64,000 nucleotides of DNA, from the NCBI GenBank assembly GCA_030142905.1, contig JASJOG010000047.1, forward strand, positions 577,001 to 641,000. Direction: 5' to 3'. Under the pieces are notes generated by a model, which was given only the letters and a program-made list of their open reading frames with translations, ran no database searches and was not told the origin of the DNA. Both the position numbers and the translations under genes were made by a program. The stretch is from Heliopora coerulea (Eukaryota > Cnidaria > Anthozoa > Scleralcyonacea > Helioporidae). This document shows positions 55,881 to 64,000 of this stretch, one piece after another. The stretch's first letter is position 1. Every line of letters starts with the position of its first letter.

Positions 55881-56141
55881 TTATATGATATATTTTGTTA
55901 TTAAATATGCTGATATTCCTGTTACAGTTAATATTGTCATTAATTCATTATTATGGTTATCCGTCTTTTGATTTGACACTTTAGTGGGTGTATTATCTTT
56001 TTCCTTTCCCTTCACTTCTTGTTGTGGTTTTTTATCATCCAGTGTTTCCAAATGATGTGTTGGTGTTTCCTGATGCACCTTTTTTGGTTGATTCTTAGGC
56101 ACTCCATAATAATGAATATTTGTGTTTAATCCAAATTTCAT
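55881..56141 (-). CDS. Polinton-associated C-tail-anchored membrane protein (copy B)
   Basis: 86 residues, intact as in copy A; Lys/Pro-rich then a hydrophobic C-terminus (LMTILTVTGISAYLITKYII). Confidence 0.55.
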   Translation of the reverse strand: MKFGLNTNIHYYGVPKNQPKKVHQETPTHHLETLDDKKPQQEVKGKEKDNTPTKVSNQKTDNHNNELMTILTVTGISAYLITKYII

Positions 56142-56473
56142 GCTTTCGTTAGATACTTTGGCTTATTGTTGTATCCCACAATTGGTTTGTCTAATATAAT
56201 TAAATTGTTTGGAATCAACCATAGAGTTGGACTAATGGCCATATTAAGAACCACATTAGTTGCTGACTCTGCTTGATTCACATTTTTTATCCATGTTGAT
56301 GTGTTATAGTTAATGATAGAGTCTTCTACAATTTGTCTAAAGACTTTTTGTGTCTCTAATGCTGATGCTCTATACCCATAAATACTCTGTTTCGTTCTGG
56401 CTTGTGCTCCAAGTACACTATAAATATACGCTTCTATCGATTGATTGAGTAGTTCAGCACCATTCTTTGTCAA
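56138..56473 (-). CDS. Polinton-associated unknown protein (copy B)
   Basis: Counterpart of 9845-10180, 111 open codons without a clean ATG; overlaps the next leftward ORF by 4 bp. Unrecognised. Confidence 0.45.
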   Translation of the reverse strand: MTKNGAELLNQSIEAYIYSVLGAQARTKQSIYGYRASALETQKVFRQIVEDSIINYNTSTWIKNVNQAESATNVVLNMAISPTLWLIPNNLIILDKPIVGYNNKPKYLTKA

Positions 56474-56479
56474 CCCATC

Positions 56480-56752
56480 TCAATCCTTTGGAATAAATTT
56501 CTTGTAGTCATTTTTTAAATCACCAATGGAACCAACGTCGTGATTATAAGTTTTATATTTATCGAGCCCAACAACGTCTTGTCCTAAGTGTTCATTCTTA
56601 TAATTTGTAATTTCTTGCCATGTCCACTTAGGTATATGCTTTTGTAGAAAATTGGCTTTATATTTATCCATTATATACTGAATTTTATTTTCTAGCAACT
56701 CTTGAAATTCTCTCGTTATTCTTCTAACTGTAAAGTATAAATGAAATCTCAT
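56480..56752 (-). CDS. Polinton-associated unknown protein, intact in copy B
   Basis: 90 residues from ATG 56752 (MRFHLYFTVRRITREFQELL...). Copy A carries a stop where this has Gln. No family recognised. Confidence 0.5.
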   Translation of the reverse strand: MRFHLYFTVRRITREFQELLENKIQYIMDKYKANFLQKHIPKWTWQEITNYKNEHLGQDVVGLDKYKTYNHDVGSIGDLKNDYKKFIPKD

Positions 56753-56764
56753 AAAAGATGTTAT

Positions 56765-57303
56765 TTATTTTGGGAAATCTGGTGAGAAAGTTAAATGTTT
56801 TATAGATATCCCAGATGCATAAGTTGCTAACCATATACCCACTATAGTTTGATAATTTGACTCTTTTAGATTCCACTTAGCGGTGTTTTTAGTGGTTATA
56901 TTTAGAGGTAAAAGGTCACTCATGAAATAGTCTGTGTTATTGACATACACGCTGAATTTATTTATAGGATAAGTCAATATATATCCAACAGGAAATTCGT
57001 CTCAATAGTATGACTTTCCATAAAAACCCACATGTCTTTTACCCCTTGGTAACTTCTGAACTGTCCCGCCTATTTTCCACATTTTGGAATAAAGATATTT
57101 AGTCATTGATTTATCCACTAAGAAATGTACTGCTTGTGATATTCGTGCTTACAATATCTGAATTCTTAAAGTATACAGAAGTAGACTTAACTGTCCAATC
57201 CTTATTAAGGTCTACATCGAATTCAAATTTACTCAAATCCGCATTTGGATACTTTTTAAGGAATTCACTACGTACTTTTAGGTTTTGACAAAGACAAGAT
57301 AAT
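56765..57303 (-). pseudogene. Decayed leftward Polinton ORF (copy B)
   Basis: Same broken pieces as 10472-11010, with the same frame breaks. Confidence 0.4.
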
Positions 57304-57583
57304 AAGAGCAAATACAAAGACAAAAAGTGGTAAAACTGTTAATATAAACAATCGTTTGAAATACATAGATGTCAAGTGTAGTTTAGTAGACAGACAAAAG
57401 AATATCGACACAGATGGTAAGAGATGTGATGTCATTTTATCATTACCGATGACATCTCCTACTACATCGAAAGGTAGCGTACAGCATTATTTTGATATTG
57501 AAAGTAAAATACCAATAAACAAGGGTGTTTATAATTTATTGAACTTCAGTGTTCTTGGAAATAATAACAAAGATCAATTTTGA
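57278..57583 (+). CDS. Polinton-associated rightward small ORF (copy B)
   Basis: Counterpart of 10985-11290, open to TGA 57583, no clear start; family unknown. Confidence 0.35.
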   Translation, partial: LGFDKDKIIRANTKTKSGKTVNINNRLKYIDVKCSLVDRQKNIDTDGKRCDVILSLPMTSPTTSKGSVQHYFDIESKIPINKGVYNLLNFSVLGNNNKDQF

Positions 57584-57618
57584 TCGATATTATTGGAACT
57601 TTTTATAATGTAAAATAT

Positions 57619-58710
57619 ATGGACATTGAATTAAAACAAGGATTACGAGATATTTATTATAAACCTAAAACTGGTTACCAATCAACTGAAAGATTATATC
57701 AAAAGGCGTTAGAAGATGGCCTCGAAGTTACTAGAAACCAAGTTAAATCATGGTTGAAATCACAAGACACTTACACCAGATACAAGCCAATTGTTAGAAA
57801 ACATAAATTTAGGCAAACTAAAGTTAACTATCTTGGTGAGCAGATACAAATGGATTTCGTTGACATGGGTTCATATTAAAACCAAAATAAAGGCTATTGT
57901 TAGATACTAACAGCTATTGAGATACTTAGTAGGTATGCATTTGCTGTACCAGTTTATAGAAAAGATACTAAGAATATGACAAAAGCAGTCACAGAATTAT
58001 TGAGACAGTTCAAAGAGAGATTTGGTAACTGTCCTAAGTTAGCGCAATTTGATGATGGTTAAGAGTTCTACAATGCTGTTGTAAAGTCTTTACTAGAGAA
58101 GGCGGATATCAAATACTTCTCCACTAAGAGTGATCAAAAGGCTGCCGTTGTGGAAAGATTTAATAGGACATTAAAAACTGACATGTGAAAATACTTTTAT
58201 AGTAAAGGAACATATAAATGGATAGATATCTTAGACGAGTTAGGATATAATTACAATAACACTAAGCATAGCACTATCTTAATGAAACCAAAACATGTAA
58301 ACAAAAATAATGAAGATGAAGTTTGGACAACACTATATGGTCATTTGTATGGTGACTTACCTCTACCTAAGTTTAAACTAGGTGACACTGTTAGAATATC
58401 TAAATATAAGTCCACTTTTACCAAAGGTTATGAATCTAATTTCACAGAACAGATCTTTAAAACAACTAAGGTCATTAGAGGCAACCCAACTGTTTATGAA
58501 ATCGAGGATCTAGAAGGTGAACCAATTATCGGTAAATTTTATGAAGAAGAATTATCTGAGGTGGGCAAAAAAGATGATGTCTATAGAGTGGAGAAAATAC
58601 TAAAGAGGAAAAAAGTAAAAGGTAAAAAGATGGCTCTTGTCAAATGGTTAGGTCATGATAATAAACATAATAGTTAGATCCCTGAGAGCGATGTACAAAA
58701 TATAGAGTAA
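57619..58710 (+). pseudogene. Polinton integrase with chromodomain, broken (copy B)
   Basis: As copy A: rve core with the same three in-frame stops. Here the Trp near 58324 is intact, but the chromodomain is cut by TAG at 58675-58677, where copy A has TGG (Trp of NSWIPES). The fold-back insertion is absent. Confidence 0.85.
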
Positions 58711-58930
58711 GATATACAAATGGCCGAAAGATGATTTGATGATTTTGAGATGGAAGATTTGGGTAGTAAATACCCTGAATATAACGATATGAGTCTTCCA
58801 GAACTTAATAATCAAGAAGATTTACTCGACAAACGTTCGTTAATCATAAACAGTGAGATTTTAAATGACAAAATTCATAACGAGGTAGATGAACGATCTT
58901 CAGGCTCGATACTCAGAAAATGTTATCTGA

Positions 58931-59002
58931 GCCCCAGACGGGGATCGAACCCGGAACCTTCTGATGACCGGTTAGACGCTCTAACCATTGAGCTACCGAG
59001 AC
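58931..59002 (-). tRNA. tRNA-like sequence in repeat (copy B, minus)
   Basis: 72 nt, same Thr-like GGT anticodon position and C33; CCGG in the T-stem here instead of GCGG. Confidence 0.5.
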
Positions 59003-59313
59003 TCAGATGGCGAGCTAAGTTGCGAATTCGATACATATACGTGCGACCTAAGCGGAAGCCACTATATATTGATAATGATTGAAGCAGTATGATGTTTGAG
59101 AAACATGAGAGCTTGGATATGTTGAGGTAGATGAACGATCTTCAAGCTGGATACTCAGAAAATGATATCTGAACCCCAGACGGGGATCGAACCCGCAACC
59201 TTCTGACGACCGGTTATCAAACATCGTACTGCTTCAATCATTATCAATATATCGTGGCTTCCGCTTAGGTCGCACATATATATATCGAATTCGCAACTTA
59301 GCTCGCCATCTGA

Positions 59314-59385
59314 GTCTCGGTAGCTCAATGGTTAGAGCGTCTAACCGGTCATCAGAAGATTCCGGGTTCGATCCCCGTCTGGGGC
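59314..59385 (+). tRNA. tRNA-like sequence in repeat (copy B, plus 1)
   Basis: 72 nt with intact A and B boxes; TTCCGGGTTCG in the variable/T region. Confidence 0.5.
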
Positions 59386-59555
59386 TCAGATAACATTTTA
59401 TGAGTATCGGGCTTGAAGATCGTTCATCTACCTCAACATATCCAAGCTCTCATGTTTCTCAAACATCATACTGCTTCAATCATTATCAATATGTAGTGGC
59501 TTCCGCTTAGGTCGCACATATATATATCAAATTCTCAACTTAGCTCGCCATCTGA

Positions 59556-59627
59556 GTCTGGGTAGCTCAATGGTTAGAACGTCTAACCGGTCATCAGAAG
59601 GTTGCGGGTTCGATCCCCGTCTGGGGC
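59556..59627 (+). tRNA. tRNA-like sequence in repeat (copy B, plus 2)
   Basis: 72 nt, acceptor start GTCTGGG and GAAC instead of GAGC in the D-stem, so weaker folding than its neighbour. Confidence 0.45.
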
Positions 59628-59765
59628 TCAGATATCATTTTCTGAGTATAGAGCTTGAAGATCGTTCATCTACCTCAATATATCCAAATTCTCATGTTTC
59701 TCAAACATCACACTCCATAACCACGATTAACTCATCGACATAAACAAAAGGAAGGTATACATTGA

Positions 59766-60168
59766 TAATCTTAGATTGAGAATATTCAATTAATATGAAA
59801 CCACATTTACAAAAAGTGATAATGGCAAAACAGTAATCATTACTAGAAAAGGGAGTGATGTCAAAACAGAAGTTCCTGGCGTAGAATTTGTAAGCGAAGA
59901 AAACTTTGGCGATGTAAGTGATAATAACTTTGAACTAGCATTCCAAGAACAGGATGAGATAGAGAATAGACTGAAAAAACTAAATGCCTTCAATAAAGAA
60001 ATAGAAGAGAATCAAATCAAAAGGATCAAAATATTAAATAAAAAAATCAAATCATTGAAAAAATACAAAAATAAATCCTCAGGTAATGACCCAATATCGA
60101 AAGAGACCGTTAATAGAACATTTGTAAATGATTATGGAAGTTCTAATTTTCAAAGAGTTGGGTAAAAA
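59766..60168 (+). pseudogene. Polinton charged coiled-coil protein (copy B)
   Basis: Counterpart of 13560-13960; nearly identical, same loss of frame. Confidence 0.4.
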
Positions 60169-61006
60169 AGGAGACCTGTTGAAACCGAAACTAATCATAA
60201 AAGGAAAGGATAGTAATTTCACCAAAGACAAGAGAAATCAAGAAGCCATCAAACAGTTGAAAGATTTACTAGAGCAACCTCCAGACACCAAGTAGGAAAA
60301 ACAAACAACCATAAAAACATCTGACGAACATAAAGAAGATGTCATCAATAAAGACCTACTAGTAGATATAAATACAAAGTATACCTATTTAAAAAACTTA
60401 TCACCCCAAGAAAAAAGAGAGTTTAATGGTGTAATAAACCCAGAAAATAGTATAGACCCACAGGCAAGGATTGGAGATAAAGGTGCTCTACAAATTCAAG
60501 CAGACCGCTTCCAAGAAGCACTGAACGAGACTATCGAAAAACGAGACCAAACAGAGAACCCAGAGGAGTTCTTAGAACTAGAAGAAAGGGCCATCGGTTT
60601 AAGAAATGCAAGAGACAGAACTTTAGAACAAAGACAACAAGAAGAAACAAGAGCGGAGCAGGAAAACGACATCAGTAGGCTAGAACGATTCAAAGAGTGG
60701 GCTAGGGAGAACTTAGTTGGTGTGAGTGCTTTGGCAATATCAATCGCAGGCATTATAACAACAATCATCGTGGGCGCTAGGATAGCTATATCTCAAGGAG
60801 CTCGAGCCACTGGAAAGTTTGCAAAAGTTGTGTATAATCTTGGTACGAAGCTTGGGTCTTTACTGGCTCCATTGTTGAACATCATAAATCAGGCCATAGC
60901 ATTGGGAGCTAAAGGTTTGGTATGGTAAGCGAATAATATATGGCTTCTAGCACTGGCTTTTGCTTGGTTTATCTATGATCAGTATAAAGAACGAAAGAGA
61001 AAATAA
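60156..61006 (+). pseudogene. Polinton coiled-coil/membrane protein (copy B)
   Basis: Counterpart of 13950-14800. One stop of copy A (after PQEK) is absent here, so the frame is open from about 60300 to the shared TAA after GLVW. Hydrophobic segments retained. Confidence 0.5.
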
Positions 61007-61028
61007 AATGTACATTACTATATACAAC

Positions 61029-62124
61029 ATGAATAGAACAGAGAGTCAATTGACACCAGGTTTTGGAAGAAGCCGTATGAGTGGTATCAAGGGGGATAGA
61101 ACCAGGCATGTGGTAACCATGAACCCTAACAAAGCATCACCGAGAGAGGAACTTTATATTGATATTCCCAAACTAAAGCAAGACAGTTGTTTGGTTCCCG
61201 GGACACTTCATCTACTTTTCGACTTTAAAGGTTAGTAACACTAAAACCCACTTCTTAAATAATCTTTCAAAGTTGCTACAAAAAAGGTTACAAATCGGTG
61301 AAACTGTGTACGATAATAATGGAGAAAGTCTCTATAGTGTCCATAAAGACCTTTACAAATCGAGTTCACAGAGAGACAACATGATTAAATATGGCATTGG
61401 TTCTGAGAATTTAAGAAAGCTTATCAGAAAAGACGACACTGGAGCAACAAGTGGGGACGCTACAAAGGTTTCTGAGAAATTGATGTTCGATATTTATGGA
61501 GCAAAGCAGAGGATTTCTTTAGATAGAATCATTGCAGACCACGGTTTATATGCACCTTTTCAAATGAATAATTTTAGTTACATTATAACTTTACCACAAG
61601 CAAGCGAAATCATGCTCGCACAATCAGGACAAACTCTTGGTAATTACAGTCTAGAAAACCTTGAGTTGAAATATGAAACTATTGAAAATCAAGATATTGT
61701 TGACAACGTAGCATTCTTATATAGTTCTGGCAGATCTCTATCTTATGAACATGTAACTCTTATGAAAACCATTGTTTGGGCCTCTTCTTCAACTCTTATT
61801 AATGAAAATATTAATATTCCTCGTAAGTTAATGAAAACAATCGTTATTCTGTTCACTAAAACGGCTAGTAAAGACAGTGAAGAATTCCTCTACCCAAATA
61901 TCACAGAAGTAAAAGTAACAATCGAAGGAGTGCCAAATCAAATATACTCACGAGGAATCTCAAAATCCCGGTTCTACGACAAAGCAAAAAGACGATTTGG
62001 GTTAAAAGACGAAAAGGACCAATTCATGATACCCCAAAAGTTCTACAAAGACAAGTTCGCTCTCGTGGTCGATCTAAGGTCAGATGAAGAGGTGGAAAAG
62101 ACGGTAATGGTAAGAAGATTGTAA
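61029..62124 (+). pseudogene. Candidate Polinton major capsid protein (copy B)
   Basis: Same protein as 14823-16053. A 1-bp insertion near 61225 shifts the frame early; from 61273 the frame is open to 62124, including the C-terminal region that is shifted in copy A. A further shift near 62105 ends it. Confidence 0.5.
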
Positions 62125-62273
62125 ACACACAAAATGGTATCCTTCTGAAGATCAAAAAGACTTTCCACAGAGGAAATATCTACTGTAACATCTTGGTCGT
62201 GTCTGATGGTCTCGTCAATTTAGTAAACAACGATTTGCAAAGCATTCAATATTAATTATACTGTACTATATAG

Positions 62274-62822
62274 ATGGAAACACCTTTCAATATGATTATT
62301 TGTGGTATGACCAACTGTTGTAAAATCTTTTATTTGTTAAAAATGCTTGAAAAACAATTCATGAAACATTTTGATTGTATCATTTTAATCTGCCCTACAT
62401 TCTCATGGAATAAAACATGTAAAGAGTGGAAATATATCAAAGATTCTGATTTATTTGCCATAGATTGTGATCAGGACAAAGTAGACAAAATGCTACATAT
62501 TGTATAGGAAATCTTTAAAGGAACCAATAGTTTAATTATAATGGATGATTGTGCAAGTAGTCAGGACGTCAAAAATAGAACAAGTGAGTTAGTTAAATTG
62601 GCTTTTTCAGCTAGACACTTTGGGCTGTCCACAATAGTCATTACCCAACAATTAAACAGTATATCAAAGCCTTATAGAGATAATGTTGCGAGAGTTGTCA
62701 CTTTTTATAATCTAGATGAGGATGATATAAATGTCATTTTCCGTAGATACTTAGGTCATAGTTCAAAAAGTAATAGAAAATCCATAATAGAAACACTAAG
62801 CACGTCTACGGTCGTAAAACCA
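62274..62822 (+). pseudogene. Polinton packaging ATPase (copy B)
   Basis: As copy A, with the shared TAG between Walker A and B. Walker A has also changed from GMTNCGKT to GMTNCCKI, losing the Gly and Thr needed for phosphate/Mg binding. Confidence 0.75.
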
Positions 62823-63129
62823 ACCAACAGGATGAAACTATTAAAGAGGTTGAGACTGAAAACTAAAATATTATTGAAAATTACCATATGGTTTAACTTT
62901 ATGGTATTTTCACTTTTAAGCAAAAAAAGGCAAAGCGAATTTTCAGCTACCACTCATAATTTCCACTTTTCACCCTTCAATTTTTGGATCCCAGGGTCTC
63001 TCAAAAACCCTTCCATTTTTCACCATTCGGCTTTCCGCTTCATGGTTCTTCAAAAAACGTTTCCCATCTGTTGGATTTCCTGAGCATTTTAAAAAAATTC
63101 CAAGTCTCTCAAAACCCTGCTAACTTGCC

Positions 63130-63440
63130 TTAAGGTCGTTCAAAGTCACTGGGGGACAAATCGATCGGTTCCCATCGGTAGTCTTCACCAGGAACCTTTC
63201 AGCAATTTGCATGTTGGAGTAACAAGGAGGCTCTTCTTTACAGTGCTTTTCCAACAGATCTAACCATACCAACGCATCCAATAACTGAGTGGTCGCTATC
63301 TGGTTTGTACACAATTTTGCACATAGCTCTTTGACAGTTGATCTTCCCCTACTCAACACTTCAAAAATGCCCAGTTCACAAGCAGCAACCATCGCTCTAG
63401 TCTTGAAGCTACCGTACACCAACTGAACCAAAATGATCAA
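63130..63440 (-). pseudogene. Antisense ASMT exon-1 fragment (copy B)
   Basis: Counterpart of 16930-17240, nearly identical, same truncation after FLVK. Confidence 0.75.
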
Positions 63441-63685
63441 GCTGAACTGACATACCTTGAATGTTTCGCTCCCCCATGATGCTAACAACTATTCCTATGA
63501 TACCATGCAGTGGTTCCTTTTATTCATCTATGCAAAACGGGGGACCGTAAACAGAATTGTTTAGAAATTTTTGACATTTGTAAACATAGTTACTCGTTTT
63601 TGCCTTTAAGTTAAGCGTATCAATTTAAGTCCTTTTTATTGTTATAATCAGTTATCATAATAATTATAGTGTTCAGTCTTGGACT

Positions 63686-63958
63686 TTGATCAGTGAACTG
63701 AGGCCCATTCATGGAAACAATAGACAACGCCGGGTGCAGCTTCCCGACGAAGCTGAAAACCACATGATTGAAGGATTGAATGAGCAGTTGTCAGTTGTCG
63801 ATTGTGGTAAGTTAGAACTTGCTTGGGTTAATAAAAGAGAGAAAGAAATACAGTACAATCGTGCGCGTGATCCGAGGAATACCGCAAAAATACAGCCTCC
63901 AATGAATAGGGAAAACAGGCTGAAGCACAACTATCTCACGCAAGGTAGAAAAGTATGA
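63686..63958 (+). CDS. Unrecognised short ORF (copy B, open)
   Basis: About 82-90 hydrophilic codons (first ATG at 63712 or an upstream non-ATG start), ending TGA 63958. Open here but stopped in copy A, so selection on it is doubtful. Confidence 0.25.
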   Translation: MISELRPIHGNNRQRRVQLPDEAENHMIEGLNEQLSVVDCGKLELAWVNKREKEIQYNRARDPRNTAKIQPPMNRENRLKHNYLTQGRKV

Positions 63959-64000
63959 CAGAAATTGCAGACCACCGACGTCGAACTGGATACGAGATGT

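Larger units (their letters stand above)
58880..59675. repeat. Inverted and tandem array of tRNA-bearing monomers (copy B)
   Basis: One full and one truncated minus unit followed by two tandem plus units with a period of 242 bp (tRNA-like starts 59314 and 59556). Copy A has only one plus unit. Confidence 0.85.
55531..62900. mobile_element. Polinton/Maverick-like fragment, copy B
   Basis: Same gene order as copy A (9236-16700), without the 317-bp insertion and with an extra tRNA-bearing monomer. No polymerase B, protease or terminal repeats seen. Its left end abuts the hAT. Confidence 0.75.

Overview
This is a eukaryotic window, most likely from a cnidarian and probably a stony coral (inference). 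It has sparse, intron-split animal genes at low GC, many small DNA transposons, Penelope-like retroelements and Polinton-like fragments. The recognisable host genes are several copies of an acetylserotonin O-methyltransferase (ASMT)-like gene, one RNF180-like E3 ubiquitin ligase gene, and the first exon of an OSTM1-like lysosomal membrane protein gene. Names rest on motif recognition without database searches.

The main architectural fact is a long direct duplication. Copy A (1 to about 18,000, entering from the left edge) and copy B (about 43,700 to 64,000, running off the right edge) are nearly identical wherever both are present. They share, in order: an ASMT gene, a Ty3/Gypsy integrase and Penelope-type remnant, a 7.4-kb Polinton-like fragment, an antisense ASMT exon fragment and a short unknown ORF. 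Each copy then gained private insertions. Copy A has a 5.2-kb 8-bp-TSD element with a complete PIF/Harbinger transposon nested in it (2989-8198), and a 317-bp fold-back insertion inside the Polinton integrase (11921-12237). Copy B has a hAT transposon (48159-55528) that itself contains a TTAA-flanked Kolobok-like element and a LINE.

Between the copies lie a third ASMT gene lacking most of exon 1 (19.6-25.9 kb) with transposon-filled introns, and a dead Penelope-like element (28.6-30.1 kb). The Penelope element is followed by a tRNA-like repeat monomer and a canonical hammerhead ribozyme (30487-30530). Next come a BED-finger hAT element (31.4-33.3 kb), the divergent RNF180/OSTM1 pair sharing a 77-bp intergenic region, an orphan frameshifted ASMT exon, a non-autonomous hAT carrying a 152-bp minisatellite, a decayed integrase-core gene, and an AT-rich minisatellite just upstream of ASMT copy B.

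The ASMT copy at 43706-46833 is the only one complete in the window: three exons with in-phase splice sites, 355 codons. The Polinton-like fragments encode integrase with chromodomain, a candidate capsid protein and a packaging-type ATPase. They show no DNA polymerase B or protease and are full of shared and private disabling mutations. The most unusual signals are the hammerhead ribozyme next to a tRNA-bearing tandem monomer, the reuse of that monomer as inverted and tandem arrays inside both Polinton fragments, and a recurring hammerhead-like hairpin at the ends of several palindromic insertions.
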